From: Sulfitobacter aestuariivivens
GTDB taxonomy: Bacteria > Pseudomonadota > Alphaproteobacteria > Rhodobacterales > Rhodobacteraceae
NCBI RefSeq assembly: GCF_014763045.1
Contig: NZ_JACTAG010000001.1
Coordinates: 62,001 to 126,000 of the forward strand
Reading direction: 5' to 3'
DNA length: 64,000 bases
Shown: positions 8,316 to 16,359 of the stretch, one piece after another
How the letters are laid out: the number at the start of each line of letters is the position of its first letter
Numbering within the stretch: the stretch's first letter is position 1
Translations under genes and position numbers: made by a program
The notes under the pieces: model-generated
The model's database searches: none
What the model was told of the DNA's origin: nothing
What the model saw: the letters and a program-made list of their open reading frames with translations, nothing else

Positions 8316-9085
8316 TGGCGGTGGAATATGGACCGAACGGGCTTTGGGGGGTGCTGACGCCGCAGGCCAACACCACCGTCGAGCCAGAGCTTTGGGCATT
8401 GCTGCCCCCGGGGCAGTCGCTGATCAACGCGCGGCTGGTTTCAGAGCAAGATACCATCGAGGAGCGATTGGTCGACTACACCACGCGGTTTGGCGAGACA
8501 GCCGCGCGGTTTGCGAATGCCCCGGTCAGTTGCATCGCGGCGGCCTGCACCGGAGCATCCTATCTGATTGGTGCCAGACGCGAGGCTGAGATCGTGGAGG
8601 AGATGCAGGCGCGTTTTGGCGTCCCCTTTCTGACCGCAGCATTGGCAACAGTCGCGGCGTTGCGCGCGCTGGGCGCAGCGCGGATCGCACTGCTGACCCC
8701 TTATCCCGAGACGCTAAACAAAGCCTGCACACCCTATTGGGAGAGCTTTGGGTTTGAGGTCGTGGCCAAGGCCGGTCCCGCGCTGGAGGACACCGCCTTT
8801 CACCCGATCTATGCGATGGCGGGGTCAGGTGTTCTGGCCTCCTACCGCGAGTTATCAGCCACAAGCGCAGATGCGGTCTTGATGCTGGGCACGGGGATGG
8901 CGACGCTTGAGCCGATCCTGACCGGGTTGGAAGAGGGCCTGAAGCCGGCGGTGTCGTGCAATCTAGCACTGGCCTGGGCGGCATCGCAGGCGGTGCCCTG
9001 GGATGCTTTGAATGAGACGACATTCGAAGACTGGCGACAGGCGACACATTGGAAGCGGCGGTACAACGCGCTGTTTGGCAGCTAG
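8315..9085 (+). CDS. Asp/Glu racemase superfamily protein (maleate isomerase / arylmalonate decarboxylase-like)
   Basis: A 256-residue protein. I chose the ATG at 8315 because it overlaps the DctM stop; a longer open frame upstream is only a shadow of DctM. The fold signatures are those of the maleate cis-trans isomerase/arylmalonate decarboxylase group: a first active-site loop AAACTGASY with Cys78, and a paired loop ADAVLMLGTGMATLE. In maleate isomerases the second loop has a catalytic Cys (SCxQM pattern); by eye-alignment that position is Gly here, while a different Cys appears in PAVSCN. The chemistry may therefore differ from classical maleate isomerase. Its stop codon TAG is shared with the CTAG target of the IS element that follows. 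Confidence 0.8.
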   Translation: MAVEYGPNGLWGVLTPQANTTVEPELWALLPPGQSLINARLVSEQDTIEERLVDYTTRFGETAARFANAPVSCIAAACTGASYLIGARREAEIVEEMQARFGVPFLTAALATVAALRALGAARIALLTPYPETLNKACTPYWESFGFEVVAKAGPALEDTAFHPIYAMAGSGVLASYRELSATSADAVLMLGTGMATLEPILTGLEEGLKPAVSCNLALAWAASQAVPWDALNETTFEDWRQATHWKRRYNALFGS

Positions 9086-9769
9086 GGTCAGGGCCCATTG
9101 ATTTCCGCTTGGCTGCTTGATTCACGGCTCGAAAACCGAGCGGTGACCATGTCTGATCTTTTCTGGTTGACCACTGCCCGGCAGTGCAATGCGCAGCAAT
9201 GTCACGGGAGGGGATGCGCAGATGGCGCGTCATGAGCCCTTCTTCCCCAAGTCCCACGGCAAGCCACGCGTTGATGATCGACGCCACCTACCTGAAGGCC
9301 CACCTCGATCAGTTTGGGCGTCAAAAAGGGGGCCGTGGACGCCTGATTGGCCGGACCAAGGGCGGCATGAACACCAAGCTGCACGCCATCTGCGAAAGCC
9401 AAGGACGCCCGTTGAGCTTGTTCGTGACCGCAGGACAGGCCAGTGATCACATCGGTGCCCGTGCATTGATGAGCAGTTTGCCCAAAATGGACTGGTCCCT
9501 TGGAGATCGTGGCTATGACGCCGATTGGTTCCGGGAAGCATTGAAAGACAAAGGGATGCGCGCCTGCATCCATGACCGGAAACAGCGTTAGAAGCCGGTG
9601 AAGTACCACAAGCGTCGCTACAAACGGCGCAACCGGATTGAGATGATGTTCGGCAGATTGAAGGATTGGCGGCGTGTGGCAACCCGTCACGATAGATGCC
9701 CGAAAGTCTTCCTCTGTGCCATCGCCCTCGCAGCACTCGTCATTTATTGGCTATGAGTCCTGACCCTAG
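9082..9769 (+). mobile_element. Decayed IS5-family insertion sequence with CTAG target duplication
   Basis: Both ends are present. The left end reads GGTCAGGGCCCATTGAT after CTAG at 9082-9085; the right end reads GAGTCCTGACC before CTAG at 9766-9769. The ends are inverted (GGTCAGG/CCTGACC) and the flanking CTAG copies fit an IS5-type target duplication. At under 700 bp it is shorter than intact relatives because the middle of the transposase is deleted. The same end sequence is seen in the MITE-like element at 442-707. It separates the racemase-superfamily gene from a truncated LysR gene. Confidence 0.85.
9149..9756 (+). pseudogene. IS5-family transposase remnant: internal deletion plus nonsense codon
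   Basis: The first ATG (9149) opens an orfA-like start, MSDLFWLT. A separate frame carries FFPKSHGKPRVDDRR, the usual N-terminal motif. It is joined at GATGATCGACG directly to the MIDATYLKAH segment of the catalytic half; in intact relatives these are well apart, so the core in between is deleted at a short homology. The second half continues with GRLIGRTKGGMNTKLHA and LGDRGYDADWF, then hits TAG at 9589-9591 after RKQR. Past the stop the same frame still encodes RNRIEMMFGRLKDWRR and CPKVFLCAIAL up to the TGA at 9754-9756. The element cannot make transposase. Confidence 0.88.
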
Positions 9770-10310
9770 CGTCGCGCCAGGGTTGAAAGTGGTCGTTCAG
9801 AGTTTTCTTGGCGAACTCGGCGTTTCTGATAAACGGTTGAGCGGTGTCGATCTCGTCCTGACCGTGCCCGAACTGATGCCACGTCAGCTGCACACAAAAA
9901 CGCTGTTTTCTGATCGCTACATCGTCACAATGCGGCGCGATCACCCGCTTGCGGGAAATCGCGTGCCGCTCGATGATTTCTGCACAGCGGAACACCTGTT
10001 GGTATATCCCCACGAGGCGGTTAGTTTTGGAGTGACGGACGCGGCACTGGCCACACTTGGCCGATCCAGAAGAGTGCGGCTGGTTGTGCCGACGTTTTCG
10101 CTAGTGCCCAAAGTCCTTTTGGAAACCGATTTGGTCGCGGTCTTGCCAGAGCGGTTGGTTCAGGATTACCCCGAAACGCTCGTCGTTCAAGAACCGCTCC
10201 TCGACCTCGATCCCTTTGAAATTGCAGCTGGCTGGCCTGACCGTTTGAATCAATCGGACATGCACAGATGGATCCGCGAAATCCGTCGCGTAAACGTTGG
10301 GGACCGCTAA
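9770..10310 (+). pseudogene. LysR-type regulator fragment (effector-binding domain only)
   Basis: About 180 codons from the IS edge encode the C-terminal ligand-binding domain of a LysR regulator: SGVDLVLTV, then LFSDRYIVTMRRDHPLAG, a VPTFSLVPKVLLETDLVAVLPERL segment and a C-terminal WIREI helix. The N-terminal helix-turn-helix, the linker and roughly the first 20 residues of the effector domain are missing; the frame runs straight out of the IS end with no start signal. It is therefore a broken gene. Either the insertion came with a deletion, or recombination between two IS copies removed the 5' part. Confidence 0.8.
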
Positions 10311-10685
10311 ACAGAGTTGCGTTGTGGCGGGCGTGTCCGGTGTCCAGACAGACACCGATGCCCAAAGCGAGCAGGTGCGACGAACGACAGCGATGAGGGC
10401 TGCGATTGCAGCATTCGACAATCTCGCCAACCTCTGGTCAGGGGGGTGTGAGCAATGGCCGAAATATCCTGTTACGATCGCACACAGCACTCAGCATCGA
10501 GCTCGACCAGTCATTGTGGTCAATCACCTGTGTCAGACTTTCTATTGATGCGCTGCGCCCATTGCCCCATAGAGACAGAGCGCAGGGTGCTTGTCGGGCC
10601 ACGCGTCGAGAGGCCGGGCAGCAATAAGCCCAACTAGTAATCCTCGTGAACATCCCCCGGCAGACAGCATTTGCGACGGGGAACC
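10311..10685. other. Intergenic stretch, no supportable gene
   Basis: About 375 bp between the LysR remnant and the acyltransferase gene. Only short, overlapping ORFs without recognisable motifs are present. A small hairpin GGTGTC/GACACC lies near 10340-10360 but has no T tract. The promoter of the acyltransferase gene is expected here, though I see no strong -35/-10 pair. Confidence 0.5.
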
Positions 10686-11468
10686 ATGTCACTTCAACCT
10701 CTGAGCGGACGGGCCGCTCCAGCGGCCATCGACCCGGCTTTCCGGCGCACCAAAAAGCGCGCCGTGCTGTTTGTGCTGGGACCTTTCTATTTCCTCTACA
10801 TAGCGTTTGTGCCCCTGTTTTGTGGTAAACGGCAGGGGTTTCGCGGCTGGTACTGGCCGCTGATCAAACAGGCCTGTTCGCGCCTGCTGTGGCTGCTGAG
10901 CATACGAACAGAAATGACAAATGCCGACAGGACCACGCTGGCCGCTGACACGGGCAGTATCATCGTCATCAACCATCGCAGTCATCTGGATGGCTTTGCT
11001 CTGATGGACGTGATGCCTGACGCCAAGTGGATCACCTTCGCCGCCAAGAAGGAGCTGTGCGACGCGGCGCTATTGCGAAGCGGGTTCAAGGCTGCAGGCC
11101 TGGTTGAGATTGACCGCAAGAGCGGCACGGTTGCGCTTGAGACCATTACCGCTGCTGTTCAGGCAATGCCGGCGCGCCGCTCCGTCGTGCTTTTTCCCGA
11201 AGGGACGCGCACCGGATCCGAAAGCCTTGGCGCGTTCAAGGCAGGTGCGGTCATTGTCGCCCGGACTACCGGCCGGACAATACGGCCCATCGTCATTCAC
11301 GCCTCTGACAGCCTGCTGCCGCGCGGCAAGTATCTTCCTAAAAGCGGAACGATCCTGGTCGAGGTATTGCCGTCCTTCGAGTGCGATCTTTCCGCATCTG
11401 TTGACAACGATGTTGCCCGCCTGAGAGGCGCCATGATGGCTGTTTTTGATGAACAGGCAGATCGGTAA
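10686..11468 (+). CDS. 1-acyl-sn-glycerol-3-phosphate acyltransferase-like protein (PlsC family)
   Basis: A 260-residue protein starting at the ATG at 10686, which has GGGGAA at the right distance; the upstream TTG in the same frame is less likely. The acyltransferase block I motif is NHRSHLD (His97 and Asp102, the HX4D catalytic pair). Block III is FPEGTRTGS, followed by FKAGAVIVA and IRPIVI. A hydrophobic N-terminal helix (LFVLGPFYFLYIAFVPLF) suggests membrane association. The family acylates lysophosphatidate or other lyso-lipids using acyl-CoA or acyl-ACP. The gene stands alone in the IS-scarred patch, so it is probably accessory to a housekeeping plsC elsewhere. Confidence 0.88.
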   Translation: MSLQPLSGRAAPAAIDPAFRRTKKRAVLFVLGPFYFLYIAFVPLFCGKRQGFRGWYWPLIKQACSRLLWLLSIRTEMTNADRTTLAADTGSIIVINHRSHLDGFALMDVMPDAKWITFAAKKELCDAALLRSGFKAAGLVEIDRKSGTVALETITAAVQAMPARRSVVLFPEGTRTGSESLGAFKAGAVIVARTTGRTIRPIVIHASDSLLPRGKYLPKSGTILVEVLPSFECDLSASVDNDVARLRGAMMAVFDEQADR

Positions 11469-11790
11469 GTCGGGAAGACACATGTTGAGCCATACGAGAA
11501 GGCGGGCTGGAGCAATTCCCCCATTTTCCAATCCATCTGTGCTGTGTGATTTCGAGCGGCTTCAGATTTTGAATGCGCGGCAACTTCTCAGGCAAAAACC
11601 GTCACATCCTCTGCGTAATTGTATCAGCATTGCAGCTGAAGTCGCTGAGGCTGTCGTTGAACCCCACCAGAAGATATCAAACCTAAATCGCTCTCACACT
11701 GCGGTCGGTTTTTGCCATTAAGACGTGGAAAATGCTGACATTCTGGTTTCCTGCGTGTATCCTAACAGCGTCGAACGGGGAGGCTTCGAG
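11469..11790. other. Intergenic stretch, no supportable gene
   Basis: About 320 bp, lower in G+C than most of the window, between two plus-strand genes. No domain-bearing ORF was found. The end provides the ribosome-binding site GGGGAGG for the methyltransferase at 11791. A GTG at 11725 opens the methyltransferase frame earlier but has no ribosome-binding site. Confidence 0.5.
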
Positions 11791-12621
11791 ATGACTGATC
11801 AAAAGCAAGTCGCGCACCATTATCATTCCGGACAATTGCTCAGGAGGATCGCCGATGGTTGCGCCGCACTAGACTTGACCCCACCAATCTCTCACGACGC
11901 TTTAGCACCTGTTGATGAGTTTCATATCGGCGGGCGGCTCGCGACCGAACCTTTTGTAAAGGCTCTCGGGCTCTCGCCTGAAAGCCGGGTTGTTGATTTT
12001 GGATGCGGCCTCGGCGGGCCAGCTCGGTATGTCGCGTCAGCCACCGGCGCGCACGTGACTGGCGTCGATTTGACTGCCGAGTTTGTGGAAACTGGGCGCG
12101 CCCTTACCGAATGGACAGGTTTGTCGGATCGGGTTCAACTCATCGAAGGCAGCGTGCTCGATTTGCCGCTGGAAGCTGGTTCTATGGACGCCGCGTATAT
12201 GATCCACGTTGGCATGAACGTCGCGGACAAGCTCGGCATTGCTCGTGAGGCAAAGCGGGTGCTCAGGCCAGGGGGCATCTTTGCAATTTACGATGTGATG
12301 CAAGTCGGAGAAGGGCACATGGACTATCCGGCACCTTGGGCTTCTACTTCAGATCAGAGCGCGCTTGAAACGCCGCAGACATATGAAGCGGCGCTGAGAT
12401 CCGCGGGTTTCGAGGTGAGTGATCGGATAGACCGTACTGAATTTGCTAAGCAGTTCTTTGCAGATCTGGCCGCTGCACAAAGCCGTGCGGAAGGTCCCCC
12501 ACCATTGGGTCTGCATCTGGTCATGGGCGATGACACGGCGCTGAAGGTACGACACATGGTTCAAAATGTCGAAAAAGGGTTGATTGCCCCGATTGAAATC
12601 CACGCCCGTCTCGCAGTTTAG
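11791..12621 (+). CDS. Class I SAM-dependent methyltransferase (sarcosine/dimethylglycine methyltransferase-like)
   Basis: A 276-residue protein. The ATG at 11791 was chosen because GGGGAGG precedes it; an upstream GTG would add 22 residues with no signal. Motif I is VVDFGCGLGGPARYVA, with the acidic GVDLT loop after the next strand, MIHVGMNV at motif IV and LRPGGIFAIYDVM at motif V. The N-terminal DEFHIGGRLAT segment resembles the sarcosine/dimethylglycine N-methyltransferase group, so a small amine or quinone-like acceptor is possible; this is a resemblance only. No operon partner. Confidence 0.85.
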   Translation: MTDQKQVAHHYHSGQLLRRIADGCAALDLTPPISHDALAPVDEFHIGGRLATEPFVKALGLSPESRVVDFGCGLGGPARYVASATGAHVTGVDLTAEFVETGRALTEWTGLSDRVQLIEGSVLDLPLEAGSMDAAYMIHVGMNVADKLGIAREAKRVLRPGGIFAIYDVMQVGEGHMDYPAPWASTSDQSALETPQTYEAALRSAGFEVSDRIDRTEFAKQFFADLAAAQSRAEGPPPLGLHLVMGDDTALKVRHMVQNVEKGLIAPIEIHARLAV

Positions 12622-12877
12622 CTTTGCATAGGTTTCCGGTTGCCCCAAGGCGACCTGATTGGTTTTGATGAGCTGAACCAACACGGATCAGCACTAGCAT
12701 AATACGCATTTTTTGTATCACCGTCGACACGGCGCTTGTGAGAAGTATAGGGTTCGCTGAGGTCACCTCGCTTTCGATCAAGGGCCACGATGACGGGATC
12801 TCCGTTCACTATTCCTACGTCAAAGGACCTTTAGAAACCGCCATTTCCGTCTCAGCTTGGTTCGTTTGGAAGTCGCT

Positions 12878-14512
12878 CTACTCGAAGGTCTCCGCCACTG
12901 CGAACCGATTGTAGGCGTATCGCAACGCTACAGTCGTCAGCATCCCGATGATCGCCATCGTCATCCAACTGATTATCCCAGAATGAAACCAGCTGTTCGT
13001 AATCTTGGCAAATGTGAAAATTCCTGCGCCAATCGCGGCCAGTGAAGCACCCAGAATGATCACCGTCTTGACTATGAATTCGACGATCGCACGACCGAGA
13101 AATTCAAAATCCGCCCGCCCCATGGGAACGAGTTTTGTTGGAAAAAGCAGAAAGATCGTATTCTCGACCGTGTAGATCAGGACGCTAATCGGAAGCGCAA
13201 AGATCGCCAGGATCAGCGCGATGTCGGCGGTGACGCCATCTGCAAAGAACAAAATGCTGGCAATCATCGTCAATGCGATGACATAGGCCAGACCCACTTG
13301 AACCAAGAGTTGGCTGACGCAAATGCGCCATGGCGCAATGGGGAGAGTCTTGTAGATTTCCATCCGGCTCAGGTCGCCGCGAAAGTCGCAAATCAGCGTG
13401 CGCGGCACGATGAAAGTGAAGAAGAAATATATGACCGCCAATACTCTGGTGTCTGTAACCGTTAACTCAAGTATTGAATAAAGCGGCCCGGTGCATGCGG
13501 CGATTACAACGAAAACGGCAACGACCTTGGCGGCGTTGCGCCTCGCGTTAATGACCTGTCGCCAGGCAATGGGCCCCAGGCCGCCGAGCACCGGCGGATG
13601 ACGGAGCGAGCGGACCTCGTTCCGCTCCGTTGCCCAGAACGAACCGTCCTGCTTCATCCGGTCCCAGCGGGCGTTTTGTCGACTGTTTTCCGCCAGAGAG
13701 CTGTCGGTTGTACGACCGTCGAGCTTGATAATGGCCTGCAACAGCGCAGCATTGATCACGACTGCGAGCGTTGCCCAAGCGATCATGTTTGGGAATAAAG
13801 GGTGCGGCACAAAAAGCTGAGCAAACACGATGTAGGGTGCCAAGATGACGGTACCGATCCAGGAATGGCGGAAATCAGCGAGACTGTCGAAAATGCTGTG
13901 GCCAGCTACTACCCAGACGGAGAACGCTATGGCGACGGCCAACGTGAATAGCATCGCAACGGCGAGCCGTCGCATCCGGGCTCGTCTGTTTCCGCCAAAT
14001 GCCTGCCATGCCATCCCTGCGGCTGCGCTGTTCAGTTGAATGAACACCAGCATCAGAAAAGTGGCGACAAAAGCCGACAGCGCCGTACCCGTTTGCTCAA
14101 GCGCAAAGGGAGTGACGATTGCCGCGGTCAGAAAGGCGCCTGCGAGGTAGGCAGTAAATTTGTAGACCATCAAATCTCGGCGGCTGAACGGCCCGACAAA
14201 AAGAAAATTGATCTCGTTTGGCGAGAAATGGAACGAGGGGCCCGTCGTCAACAATACTGTAAACAATGTCATCCCGAGGAGCCCGAGAGGCATGAATGTG
14301 TCGACATTTTCGCGAACGGTCTGCGCGTCAAAGATTGCGTCGCCAAACAGGGCAAGGTCCGGGGATGACCTGCCTCCGACGACCAGCAGCCAAATGATCC
14401 CGCCGATGGCGAGCAGAAAAAGCGCGCCACGCAGGCTTGCCAGCTGCGTCAGCCGCAGGCGAACGCCGCCGCGCAGTCGCAGGATAAGCAAGCGAACCAG
14501 AGCTGCATCCAT
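12878..14512 (-). CDS. ABC transporter permease component (putative ABC exporter family)
   Basis: A 544-residue integral membrane protein with about twelve hydrophobic segments, in two groups separated by a soluble loop around residues 265-320. The pattern of a PFSRRDLMVYKF loop and a later LSRMEIYKTLPIAPWRI loop matches the large ABC-2-type putative exporter family that pairs with a separate ATPase. It follows the ATPase gene by three bases, so the two form one transporter. The direction is probably export; the substrate is unknown. About 250 bp between the methyltransferase stop and this gene's 3' end hold no gene I can support. Confidence 0.85.
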   Translation of the reverse strand: MDAALVRLLILRLRGGVRLRLTQLASLRGALFLLAIGGIIWLLVVGGRSSPDLALFGDAIFDAQTVRENVDTFMPLGLLGMTLFTVLLTTGPSFHFSPNEINFLFVGPFSRRDLMVYKFTAYLAGAFLTAAIVTPFALEQTGTALSAFVATFLMLVFIQLNSAAAGMAWQAFGGNRRARMRRLAVAMLFTLAVAIAFSVWVVAGHSIFDSLADFRHSWIGTVILAPYIVFAQLFVPHPLFPNMIAWATLAVVINAALLQAIIKLDGRTTDSSLAENSRQNARWDRMKQDGSFWATERNEVRSLRHPPVLGGLGPIAWRQVINARRNAAKVVAVFVVIAACTGPLYSILELTVTDTRVLAVIYFFFTFIVPRTLICDFRGDLSRMEIYKTLPIAPWRICVSQLLVQVGLAYVIALTMIASILFFADGVTADIALILAIFALPISVLIYTVENTIFLLFPTKLVPMGRADFEFLGRAIVEFIVKTVIILGASLAAIGAGIFTFAKITNSWFHSGIISWMTMAIIGMLTTVALRYAYNRFAVAETFE

Positions 14513-14515
14513 CGT

Positions 14516-15256
14516 TCAGGCCTCACCCTGCGCATCATCTTTGGTCATCGTGAAGTAAGCCGCTTCAAGGGACGAGTTCCCGTCAGTATGGCCAACGTCA
14601 CCGAGCACCTCGCTCATCGTGCCAAAGCGGCGGCACTCGCCGAGGTTCAGCACCAGCAGATGCGTGCACAAGGCCTCGACGAGGCTCAAAAGGTGCGAAC
14701 TAATGATGATCGCAGCACCGGCGCGTGCGCGCTCGCGTATCGCCTGTTGGATGTTGCGGATGCCCTGCGGATCAAGACCGGTCAGCGGTTCATCAAACAG
14801 GATCACCGTCGGATCATGCAGGAAGGCGCATGCGATCGCTACCTTCTGGCGCATGCCGCGTGACAAATTATGCGCGAGCGTGTCGCGCTTGTTTGTTAGG
14901 TCGAACGCCTCAAGAAGTGCTTCGGCGCTGCGCTCGAAATCTGAGACCCTGTAGGCGGCGGCGGTAAACGCCAGATGTTCCCAAACCGTCATCGTGTCGA
15001 AGAGCCGCGGATCATCGGGAATATAGCCAAGGCTTCGTTTGGCGGCGATCGGTGCCTTCACGATGTCATGGGTCGCGATAGACAGCTGCCCCGAGGACGG
15101 AGGAATGATGCCGCATAGTGTACGCAAGGTTGTCGTCTTGCCCGCGCCATTCGGCCCGACCAGCCCAAGGATTTGCCCAGGCGCAACCGTGAAGCTGAGA
15201 TCCCTCACGGCCGTGAAATCGTTGTAGCGTTTGGTGAAATTCGTGACTGTGATCAT
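14516..15256 (-). CDS. ABC transporter ATP-binding protein
   Basis: A 246-residue ABC ATPase starting at MITVTNFTKRY (ATG at 15254-15256). Walker A is GPNGAGKTTT, the signature is LSRGMRQK (LSGGQ variant) and Walker B is VILFDEP, followed by the switch His in SSHLL. The frame stays open upstream to 15415, but that part is the tail of the IS3-type transposase and not a transporter domain. The gene is coupled to the permease at 12878-14512, with which it forms an export system. Confidence 0.92.
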   Translation of the reverse strand: MITVTNFTKRYNDFTAVRDLSFTVAPGQILGLVGPNGAGKTTTLRTLCGIIPPSSGQLSIATHDIVKAPIAAKRSLGYIPDDPRLFDTMTVWEHLAFTAAAYRVSDFERSAEALLEAFDLTNKRDTLAHNLSRGMRQKVAIACAFLHDPTVILFDEPLTGLDPQGIRNIQQAIRERARAGAAIIISSHLLSLVEALCTHLLVLNLGECRRFGTMSEVLGDVGHTDGNSSLEAAYFTMTKDDAQGEA

Positions 15257-15355
15257 GTGGAGTTTGCCTGAAGACTTATCGGGCTTGTAAGGTTCGCCCT
15301 CATTGCGGTTTCCGTGATGTCTAGCACGTCGTGAATGCCAATAGCTGAGGTGCCC

Positions 15356-16276
15356 CTTATTTCCCAGACACCTTGCCCCATTCAGTTTCTGCTGTCTTAC
15401 TGCGAAGTCAACCATTGCCAGCTACACATGCAAAGCATGTGTAAGAGGGGCGACAGCATTCCGTTGTTCATGTGCTTGCGCCTTTGGTTGTGGAACAGCT
15501 CGATGTGTTCCAACACATCCTGTCTGGCGGCATCGCGGGTCGGATAGGGCCGAGGCCGAATGCGCTCGCGCTTGAGTTGTGGGAAGAAGCTCTGAGCCAC
15601 GGCATTGTCATGGTAGGTGTCGCGCCGGCTCATGCTGGGTTTGAGGGTGTGTTGGCGCAGGAATGTCTGCCACTCACGGCTGGTGAAATGCGAACCCTGA
15701 TCGGAATGCATCTTGATCTGGCCAACGGGCTTTCGTGACCAAACGGCCATCAACAGGGCCTGCAGGGCTAGGTTCGTGGTCATGCGGTATTTTGTTGACC
15801 AACCAACCACGCGGCGCGAGAACAAGTCGATGACGACGCAAGGGCACAGCCAGCCTTCATAGGTCTTGATACTCGTGATGTCGGTCACCAAGACCTGGTC
15901 GGGCTGAGACGTCTCGAACCGCTGCTCCAGCCTATTCTCGGCCACCACGGCGGGCTTGCGACCATATCGGTCAGGACGGCGCCTGTAGCCCATCTGCAGC
16001 GATCCCGACCAGCGAAGGTCGCCGGGCAACACGGTTTTTAGAAACGCATTCGCCTTGATCGCGTAAATCGTTCGTTAGCTTGCGATACCCATAGATCCTG
16101 CCGCTCTCGGACCAGGCCAGGACAATCTTGATCTTCTTCTCGGGTGAGTAGTGATTGCGGGTCTTGCGTTTGATGCCTCTGACCAACTTGTCAGCGGCGT
16201 CTTTCGATGTTCCGGGTTTCTTGCGCGCCTTTGCTCCATATTGGCTTCGATGAACCAGAAACCCTTCGTTACTCAA
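15356..16276 (-). pseudogene. IS3-family transposase remnant (orfA-orfB fusion, frameshifted, catalytic Glu lost)
   Basis: On the minus strand, 16276-15971 begins with an orfA-like part (NHYSPEKKIKIVLA) that runs directly into orfB sequence (SGRIYGYRKLTNDL), so the intervening part is deleted. A frameshift near 15990-16010 moves the rest into the 16032-15397 frame: GYRRRPDRYG, DITSIKTYEGW (first catalytic Asp), HSDQGSHFTSREW (second Asp) and DNAVAQSFF. In active relatives the last reads DNAVAESFF, so the catalytic Glu is Gln. The end of the gene is split: NNGMLSP is followed by about 35 extra bases, after which VDFAVRQQKLN continues in another frame. Confidence 0.88.
15424..15442. repeat. Short perfect palindrome inside the IS3 remnant
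   Basis: ACACATGCAAAGCATGTGT is an 8-bp perfect inverted repeat with a 3-base loop. It lies in about 35 bases that interrupt the conserved transposase C-terminus between SP and VDF, so it was inserted after the IS3 element arrived and shifts the frame. No T tract follows, so it is not an obvious terminator. Confidence 0.6.
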
Positions 16277-16359
16277 ACCCTTAAATCTGTCCGCTAGGCG
16301 CTGGCGTCAGACAACACCTGCGATTTACCGCTCAATCCCAACACGCGCGCGGCGGGCAG

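Noticed and set aside
12622..12877. Possible gene tail on the plus strand near 12720-12835
   Set aside because: A short open stretch without start, motif or neighbour support; it cannot be told apart from chance.
15257..15415. Upstream start for the ABC ATPase
   Set aside because: The extra residues are the C-terminus of an IS3 transposase; the ATPase fold begins at the Met at 15256.
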